From Chloroflexi bacterium RBG_16_64_43 (GTDB taxonomy: Bacteria > Chloroflexota > Anaerolineae > Anaerolineales > RBG-16-64-43): a stretch of 6,307 nt of DNA. The notes beneath the pieces were generated by a model. It did no database searches, had not been told where the DNA came from, and saw nothing but the letters and a program-made list of their open reading frames with translations. Position 1 is the first letter of the stretch; every line of letters begins with the position of its first letter. The translations under genes were made by a program, and so were the position numbers. Where the stretch lies: positions 3,540 through 9,846 of the forward strand of contig MGOA01000138.1 of the NCBI GenBank assembly GCA_001796965.1, given 5' to 3'. Of the stretch, positions 6,235 through 6,307 are shown piece by piece.

Positions 6235-6307
6235 TCGTGCCCGGTCTTGGCTGGCTCGACAACCACACGCACTTTGGCCGCCTCGCCCCGACCAAGCGCC
6301 AAACGCG
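6231..6307 (-). CDS. feoA: Ferrous iron transport protein A, C-terminal end (5' part outside window)
   Basis: The last 24 codons and TGA stop of a gene that enters from the right edge. The readable tail begins RLALGRGEAAKVRVVV and ends in a short hydrophilic EPAKTGHE stretch. FeoA proteins are small SH3-like cytoplasmic partners of FeoB that typically end in a strand of the form LALRxxEAxxIxV, which this matches. The stop codon overlaps the feoB ATG (ATGA, 4 bases), the usual feoA-feoB arrangement. The call rests on the short tail plus position; the body of the protein is not in the window. Confidence 0.8.
   Translation of the reverse strand, partial: RLALGRGEAAKVRVVVEPAKTGHE

Noticed and set aside
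1..6307. CRISPR array, tRNA/rRNA, insertion sequence, attachment site or toxin-antitoxin pair
   Set aside because: I found no spaced direct repeats, no structured RNA signature, no transposase or terminal repeats, and every long stretch is occupied by recognisable genes.

Overview
The window is compact, GC-rich bacterial DNA (clearly above 60% G+C by eye) with almost no intergenic space. It looks like ordinary chromosome, not a mobile or defence region. The membrane-anchored LysM plus M23 peptidase paralogs behind rho, and a feoA-feoB-feoC-type iron operon, suggest an uncultured Chloroflexota (Anaerolineae-like) genome. That taxonomic guess rests on general resemblance only, with moderate to low confidence.

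Layout, plus strand: the window opens inside the 3' end of rho (transcription termination factor, 1-222). After 43 bases comes a membrane-anchored LysM/LysM/M23 peptidoglycan endopeptidase (266-1309). A 98-base gap follows, holding a sigma70-type promoter interlocked with a perfect 11-bp inverted repeat. Then comes a second, paralogous LysM/LysM/M23 endopeptidase (1408-2580). Both peptidases keep all zinc-site and catalytic residues and share a conserved extra cysteine pair.

Layout, minus strand, reading from the right edge leftwards: the 3' end of feoA (6307-6231), feoB (6234-4096), a FeoC-like winged-helix protein with a cysteine cluster (4103-3762), and an FAD-dependent geranylgeranyl-reductase-family oxidoreductase (3711-2584). 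feoA/feoB overlap by 4 bases (ATGA) and feoB/feoC by 8 bases. The reductase follows 50 bases after feoC. This reads as one ferrous-iron uptake operon with a flavoprotein at its distal end. It converges on the second peptidase with only 3 bases between the stop codons.

Working together: FeoA/FeoB/FeoC form the Fe(II) importer and its probable accessory or regulatory protein. The two peptidases probably remodel cell-wall peptidoglycan at the outer face of the membrane. The reductase probably saturates isoprenoid chains of lipids or quinones. I found no strong evidence of a previously undescribed system. The most unusual points are the promoter/inverted-repeat element between the two peptidase genes, the cysteine pair shared by the peptidases, the N-terminal extension of FeoB, and the linkage of the flavoprotein to feo.
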